Assembly (NCBI GenBank): GCA_013076295.1 | Contig: RQOL01000824.1 | Location: forward strand, 2,294,001 to 2,358,000 | DNA from: Sanderia malayensis | Lineage: Eukaryota > Cnidaria > Scyphozoa > Semaeostomeae > Pelagiidae | Direction of reading: 5' to 3' | DNA length: 64,000 nucleotides | In this document: piece by piece, positions 57,038 through 64,000 of the stretch | Layout: each line of letters opens with the position of its first letter | Position numbering within the stretch: position 1 is the stretch's first letter | The notes under the pieces: generated by a model | The model's input: only the letters and a program-made list of their open reading frames with translations | Databases searched by the model: none | What the model was told of the DNA's origin: nothing | Made by a program: the position numbers and the translations under genes

Positions 57038-60000
57038 ATGGTATGTGTTAAAACTAAGTTACCGTCTTCCATAATTCACCGTATAATCAATTCTTTTTCT
57101 TATTGTAAGGGCTAGTTTTATACATGTTTTTACGATTTTATAGCAATAAACGTGTCATGTCACCTGTTCATGTCAAAGGAATGGCCTAGCCATCATTAGA
57201 AATGCTGTGAAGATGATAACCATTATCTCTATATGTTCTTCTTTATATCTTGACAAATTTTGTGCTAATTATAGTCTTTTTGTTCTACAGCCTCTCAGAC
57301 TTGATGTCAAGGTAAGAGGAGAAATATTATCATATTAATCTCTTAAAAAGTGTCTTATGAACAAATTTACTGTTAAGCATGAGATGAGATGACACACCCC
57401 TCCGTTATAGAAAATTCTCCCATGGGCCAATGGATTGTACAATTTAAATCAGATCAAGTCATCTTTAATCACCCAAGGCCATAGTTTGAATACAGGTCAT
57501 TTAAATAGCAGGACCACATCAGCCATGTATCCATTTATCTCAATTCCATTGTATGTATCCATGTATGGTATGCATTTATGTATGCAATGTAAGTCACTGA
57601 TACATGATATGATATGAATCTGACAACATGGAAAGACAATATTAACAATGTTATTACTGATTGAGTATTGTCTGCAAATATTTATTAGTGATATAACAGT
57701 TTCATATTTATTGTTGTAATTTGATTTTGTAGAGAAAGCTGTCAGCCAGGTCTGATCGTGTGAAATGTGTTGACGTACATCCCTCAGAACCTTGGCTATT
57801 GGCTAGTTTATACAATGGCAATGTCCATATATGGAATCATGAAACACAGACCTTAATCAAGTCATTTGAAGTTACAGACTTGCCTGGTGAGACGAGTATC
57901 CATTGTTATCCTTACATTTTATTTGCACCAAAACCCTGATGAGAGAGGCATCTCTCAAGATGTTGCATTTATCAATGCTCGACAACGTTTGTAAGATGAC
58001 AACATTTGTTTATTCTAGTTCGAGCTGGCAGGTTCGTCGTCAGAAAGAACTGGGTTGTTACTGGATCGGTACGACCAAAAGATACTTATCATGATAATAT
58101 TTGAATTGTAATTATTAAAATCTTTATGAAATCTTAATTATGAAATTTGTGATGAAATATCCTTTTTTATTCTTAGGATGATATGATGATCAGAGTTTTC
58201 AATTACAATACACTTGAAAAGGTGGGTGGAAAAGATAACAAGGGGTTTGATAAGGAATGTAACATGGGGTGCAAACTGTTAACCACAGGGCCTGAATAAA
58301 ACAATTACAGGAGTGAATTAGAATAAATTAAACATATAAATTAAATGTCGAAACCGCGACAAGTCGAACAATTTTTTCCTGCCTTTCGGGGTTCGACTTA
58401 TCAAGATTCAACTGTAATAACAAATTACCAGACAAATATAGATGGTGTACATTTGCATCTTGATAAGTTGAGTTCAATTCTTATATTTATGTTATGTTAA
58501 TTCAATTGAATGTTATTTTTCAGTCGTATGGTTTTGAAGCTCATTCCGATTACGTCAGATCATTACAAGTTCATCCGACTCAACCTTACCTTCTCAGTAG
58601 TAGTGGTAAGAGAGGTGTTATGTGAGTCCCAATCGATATCCTCCATCGTGTTCCCTGTTTCTGGTCCTGAATACTATTCTGCTGTCTTTCAGATGATATG
58701 ACAATCAAGTTGTGGGATTGGGATCAGAAATGGATGTGTGTACAGGTGTTTGAGGGACACACACATTACGTCATGCAGCTGGTTATCAACCCAAAGGATA
58801 ACAATCAGTTTGCAAGTGCTTCTCTTGACCGAACAATCAAGGTATTGTAATCATATTATAATCACTCTAATCAACAATCACTGATCATTGATTCACAAAC
58901 ATCGATCGTTGATTTGTAATCATATTGTAATCACTCTAATCAACAATCACTTATCATTGATTCACAAACATTGATTGTTGATTTGTCATCTATATGTTCA
59001 TTAGTCTTTCAATGCTGGTTATAAGTTGAAGAATTATTGATTTTCAATCGTGAACTGTGTGAATCAAATTCTGTTATTGGAATTATTTTTTAGGTTTGGC
59101 AGCTGGGATCCTCGTCGCCAAATTTCACACTTGAAGGCCACGAAAAAGGCGTCAATTGCATTGATTATTTTCATGGCGGTGAAAAACCTCATCTGGTTTC
59201 TGGAGCCGACGACAGAACTGTGAAAATTTGGGATTACCAGGTAAGATTAATTATTGGTCGAACATTATCCATTTATAACGTCACACCTATATGGTATAAT
59301 TGTACGTATTGCTGTGGAATGGATGAATTTATTACCTCACAATGGCCGCATATCTTTGGAAGCAGTAGATGCGTACTATGCCTGGACAAGTCACAAATAT
59401 TGCAGAGAGATAGAAGTAGTTATTGTTTCTTTGTAGCTGCATGCATAAGTGGAGAATTTAAGTTTTATGCGAGTAATTTTTGTATTTTTTTTAGAACAAA
59501 ACTTGCGTTCAAACATTGGAAGGCCATGCTCAAAATGTTTCATCTGTTATTTTTCATCCTGCTCTACCTGTGATCATGTCCGGATCAGAAGACGGTAGTA
59601 TCAATGTTTCACCCTATGATTTCCTTCTTGTTTTAATCTCAGCCTATTGTACTCATTGATAATTGACATGAAACGCGCCAAGTCCAAGAGGAGAAATGAA
59701 TTGTTATATTCAACGAAGGCAATTTGCAGTATATTAACTGTTGATAGCAATGCAAGAATCGCAATCCTTGTAACATTGTTTTTCTTCATCTTTTATTAGG
59801 CACTGTTAGAATATGGCACTCGAATACCTATCGACTTGAAAGTACTTTGAATTATGGGATGGATCGAGTTTGGAGCATGGCTTGCATGAAAGGTTCTAAC
59901 AATGTTGCTATTGGATACGACGAAGGGAGCATCATGGTCAAGGTATGCTTGCAGTGATTTAGCCAATCAAAAATCTCCTATAACTACTAACTGCTGTTAA

Positions 60001-63000
60001 CAATTAATTTAAATAAAAACCTCAAGCTAAATTCGGTCTTATTTAAATTTGTTGTTTTTGTATATATTACACGTTTTTTATTTTATAAGAAACCTAGCTC
60101 AAGCCCCACTAGTAAAAGTTTGTTAAATTTTCTATTGCTTTCTATTGTTGAGGAAAACAATAGAAAAAAGGAATCTATTGTAATTTAGCACAAATTCTAC
60201 TAGTAAGTTTCTTCTTATAAAGTGGTTTCTTATAAAAAAACGTATATAGCTACACACGCTACACGGATTTGTTGCAGTTTACTTTGTCTGTCTCTATGGC
60301 ATCGTGATTTTCTTCTCTCCGTGTCCCGTGCGTAGACTTTTATTGCATTGGGGGGTATTGCATGGCATCTTGTAAGTTCTTTGATTGACACATTGATAAG
60401 TTCTGTTCTTGTTGGGGTCTGATTAAAACAGTTGAACTCTGAGGGGAAATTAAAATTTGCTCCACATAGCGAATATTCGAAGCAATATCTATATCAATGT
60501 CCCAACTATACTGTACCAAAACGAAGATAAATGGATGATCGTTTGAGATGGGGAATATCATCTTTATTGGGGAATTATAAATGTTTGTGTCCATCTGGAT
60601 CTGGGTTCAATGGAGGGTAGTGTTGGGCCAAGGTGTTTCTGCTATTCTTGTTAGTATCGGTCATTTGAATCTGGTTTCTTTCAGCTTGGAAGAGAGGAAC
60701 CCGCAATGTCAATGGACAACGCAGGGAAAATCATTTTTGCAAAGCACAGTGAAATATTGCAAGCCAACTTGAAGAATATTGGAGGTATGTTATTAATGTA
60801 ATATATTCACCACCCCCCTTTGTGGCCTTTATTTCTGTACCTGTTTCTAACGATACCACTCAAACTATTGTTTTATTGTGTGTACGACCTAGAGCAAGTA
60901 TTTTGCTCATGCTATTAAGCCAAGCCAGATTAAATATTATAGATATTATTATAGATTCTACTTTTGTTCATCGAGCATTGTTATAACAGAACAGACAACA
61001 CAATCTAACATAGTATTTATGAGTCCCAGCTTTTTTCAAGATTAGAGCCTTTTTAATAAAGACCACTTGCTTTTCACAATAGATGCTGATATTAAAGATG
61101 GTGAAAGGTTGCCCCTTGCTATCAAAGAAATGGGGTCCTGCGAAGTGTACCCCCAGAATTTGGCTCACAATCCGAATGGACGATTTGTAGTTGTTTGTGG
61201 AGACGGGGAGTACATCATATACACAGCCATGGCTTTGAGGAATAAGAGTTTCGGATCTGCGCAAGAATTTGTATGGTCATCGGATTCATCTGAGTGAGTG
61301 AAGCTTATTTCTAAACGATCCAACTAGATCAGGATCACTCTCGATTAATAATTTATCAATCCATGTTAATCATTTACCAATTCTTGTTTATAAGATCAAT
61401 CTTACTCAATAATTATTCAATTTTTGTGAATCATTGATTAATCTAATTAATCATTGATTCATTTAATTAATTAATCGATCTATCTTGGATGATAATCTAT
61501 CAATCTTGGTTTATAATCGATCAATCTTTGTGAATCGTAAGCAAAACCTGCTCAATCGATTATCGATCCAGATTAAACGTTAATCAACCCATAGGCTAAT
61601 CATTTGGTTTTCGAAAAAGTCCAACTTACAACTTGTTTAATAACCACATCGTGAATTATAAAACATAGTTGCAATTACTTCTTTATTCAACATTTATCAG
61701 CATATGTAAGTAGTAAGCTAACATTTTGAATTTCTTGCAGATATGCTGCTCGAGATGGCAGCAAAGTGAAATTGTTTAAAAATTTCAAGGAAAGAAAATC
61801 TTTCAAGCCAGATTTTGGAGCAGAGAGTATGTATTACTATTTACATTTCCAAATAAAATGATAGTAAATTATTGTGCGTCATATTTTACGCTCCTAAGTT
61901 TTTCTACCATGTTCTGTCGCTCTGAATATTAAACTGCTGCATCCTCAAAGTTTTCGTGTTAAAAAAGAAATGTCACAGATAACCATGAAATGCTGAATTG
62001 AGTAGGGATAGACAAGACAGCTTGATGCATTGAATTATAATGAATTATAAATTATAACCAACTTTTTTCAGATATTTATGGCGGTTCTCTGCTGGGTGTA
62101 AAATCCCCAAGTGGTTTGTCGTTCTACGATTGGGAAACCACCGAACTAATCCGAAGAATAGAAATCCAACCTAAAAGCGTAAGTCTAACCCCTGTTGGCA
62201 TACGATTGTACAATGTGTATCCATGTATATCATTGTTTTCAAACGGGTGTTCCAGTTGCAATGATTGTTTGTTTTTATTCTAGCTCTACTGGTCTGATAG
62301 CGGTGAACTGTGTTGCATAGCAACTGAGGATTCGTTTTACATACTCAAATATAACCAGAATGCCGTCAATGCTGCTATGGAAAACAAAGATGAAAATGTC
62401 ACTGCTGATGGTATTGAAGATGCTTTTGAGGTATCCACAATATTTTGTTGCCAATTCACTACGTTGCCACTGCATGCTATGCTAGTTGATTGCATTTTTA
62501 ATCAGCCAATTACTGTTACTTTACGGTGACTCGCGCCTCTACGTGTAGCTAACACTTTGAATGAGCATTTTCACTTGCTTCCTATGATGAACATTGGGTA
62601 TCTTGTTCTTGTAGCCTCTGTCTGAAATCGAGGAAGTTGTCAAGACTGGTGTTTGGGTTGGTGATTGTTTTATCTACACCAATTCAGGTGATTTCATTTG
62701 TCAAATAAATTCGTATATTTCTGCTATTACATACTTCTATCCGTCGCAGTTCATCTAGTATTTCAAGTTGCCACTACCAGACAATACAATACTATTCCTG
62801 TTTTCATGCCGTAAAAGTGAAAACAATTTAACTCAATGCTTTCTCTTCTCTTTAGTCAATCGTTTGAACTATTTTGTTGGTGGAGAAATTGTCACTGTTT
62901 CACATCTTGACAGGTTGGTAACAATTTCTATTACATTCGACATTACTCTCATTACTCTCATCACATTTCCCTTGAATGGTATCTTCCCCGTCAACCACAT

Positions 63001-63867
63001 GAGTGCCAACTTTGACTTGTAAAATGGATAATTTGTCTCTTGGGCCAATAATGCAGCCCTTCGACGTGTCATTTGGTAAAAATGAGCACGTTAAACAGGA
63101 ATATACTACGACGATGTTACTTCATAATAAGCGACGATGTTACTTGATGATAAGTGACGAACGTTTGGGCGATGTAGCTAATGCTTGTTTCTACTTTGCA
63201 GGGACATGTACCTACTCGGCTATATTCCGAAAGATAACAGGTTGTACCTGGCCGACAAAGAATTGAATGTGATCAGCTATTCTTTGCTTCTATCTGTTCT
63301 CGAATATCAAACTGCAGTGATGAGAAAAGACTTTGACACAGCGAAAGAGGTTAGTGGATAGCCCCCCTCGCCTCCCCTGACCCCTCCCGTCGTCTTATTC
63401 TCTCCCCTCTCGTTCTCATAATCTTTTTCGTATGCTTGATTCAATATTTCGATTATGATGTTCGTCTGGATGACTACATACATACAACCAGTGGCGTTCA
63501 TAATATGCGCTCTGCTCCACCCTGGATTATACATGTATATTCCTTTGATTGAAAGCCAATCACAGAGTGTTCCCGGGGGTAATGACTATTCACTTGTTAT
63601 CGTATCAGGTTCTGCCGACGATTCCTCGGGAACAGAGAAACCGCGTGGCACATTTCCTGGAAAAACAAGGATTTAAACAACAAGCACTGTCCGTGTCATG
63701 TGACCCTGAACACAGGTGAACCAGTGTTACAATTTACCATTCCCGTTGGATACATATAGTATGCATCATATGTCATCTAATATCATATCAATTCCATCTG
63801 CAGGTTTGAGTTGGCTGTGCAAGTTAGTGATTTGAAGACAGCGTACGACATAGCATTGGAAGCAGAC
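57038..63867 (+). CDS. COPB2: Coatomer subunit beta' (beta'-COP), residues 1-665, continues past window
   Basis: Exon 1 contributes only ATG (57038-57040, donor GTATGT). Further exons: 57291-57311, 57733-57886, 58019-58068, 58177-58221, 58524-58605, 58693-58841, 59094-59240, 59495-59594, 59800-59942, 60685-60784, 61083-61293, 61741-61826, 62072-62178, 62284-62430, 62615-62687, 62856-62913, 63202-63349, 63609-63715, 63804-63867. All phases agree. The protein starts [18 protein letters not shown], carries seven-bladed WD40 repeats ([49 protein letters not shown]), then the second beta-propeller ([20 protein letters not shown]) and the start of the alpha-solenoid. Beta'-COP is part of the COPI coat that retrieves dilysine cargo from Golgi to ER. 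The window ends exactly at the next acceptor (TTCTCCTTTTCAG at 64000), so about a quarter of the protein is missing. Confidence 0.97.
58320..58412. mobile_element. Pogo-type MITE remnant (one end) in COPB2 intron
   Basis: The right part TTCGACTTATCAAGATTCAA followed by CTGTA is the reverse complement of a CAGTTGAATCTTGATAAGTC end, like the elements at 43219 and 34733. The left end is decayed. Confidence 0.45.
58855..58990. repeat. Direct repeat of about 63 bp, two copies, in COPB2 intron 7
   Basis: AATCACTCTAATCAACAATCACT(G/T)ATCATTGATTCACAAACAT is present twice in tandem, rich in ATCATTGAT half-palindromes. Confidence 0.7.
60071..60243. mobile_element. MITE with ACGTTTTTT..TTATAAGAAAC ends (copy 2)
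   Basis: The left ACGTTTTTTATTTTATAAGA and the right end (GTTTCTTATAAAAAAACGT) are inverted. The body matches the SEC62 intron copy at 41605-41764. Non-coding, in COPB2 intron 10. Confidence 0.75.
60428..60520. mobile_element. Pogo-type MITE remnant in COPB2 intron 10
   Basis: It begins CAGTTGAACTCTGAGGGGAA and ends near ACTATACTGTA; the internal AGGGGAAATTAAAATTTG matches the element at 43219-43375. Diverged. Confidence 0.45.
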
Positions 63868-64000
63868 GTAAGATTTACATATACTATGTCAAGGCAGTCT
63901 CCATATAGCTATGTAGTCAATCATAACAGGCATCGGTTTACGTCGAGTTTATTAAACTGAGCGTGAAGTTTTTATTTATTATCTTGATTCTCCTTTTCAG

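Overview
The window is nuclear DNA from an invertebrate animal. Coding exons are split by GT-AG introns of about 90-1000 bp, UTRs and introns are AT-rich, and there are satellite arrays, small inverted-repeat transposons and a tRNA-derived SINE. All products are metazoan: claudin-like membrane proteins, cytochrome c oxidase VIa, a calmodulin-like EF-hand protein, a class IA PI3-kinase catalytic subunit, Sec62, secreted astacin-family proteins and beta'-COP. The compact gene spacing and base composition would suit a tunicate or an early-branching animal, but I cannot settle the species from sequence alone. All gene models were built by hand from splice sites and reading phase; there is no transcript evidence. 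Layout: (1) 1-30.5 kb holds ten genes or gene pieces of one claudin/PMP22-like four-transmembrane family on both strands. They share phase-1 introns, an extracellular W...GLW..C...C signature and often a 135-nt middle exon. Embedded among them are COX6A (about 12.1-13.7 kb, minus), a 19-copy 184-bp satellite array (about 14.0-17.6 kb) and an EF-hand gene (22.9-24.6 kb, minus) with a duplicated small exon near 25.6 kb. (2) 31.5-38.8 kb is a complete 19-exon class IA PI3K catalytic subunit of 1044 aa. Its last intron carries a 2A-like retroelement scrap and a tRNA-derived SINE with a long hairpin. (3) 39.1-42.2 kb is SEC62. (4) 42.5-56.6 kb, all minus strand, holds three related secreted-protein genes that share a pair of Cys/Trp-rich C-terminal modules I cannot name. 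One has an intact astacin protease domain. One has an astacin domain whose catalytic Glu and Tyr are both replaced and which carries a 30-bp minisatellite-coded repeat. One has no protease domain; a huge Lys/Glu-rich and Thr/Pro-rich region stands in its place. A second short array of the 184-bp satellite lies between the last two. (5) 57.0-64.0 kb is COPB2 (beta'-COP), which runs off the right edge with the window ending exactly on a splice acceptor. Functionally the window mixes housekeeping genes (COX6A, SEC62, COPB2, PI3K) with two locally expanded families: claudin-like membrane proteins and module-bearing secreted proteins.
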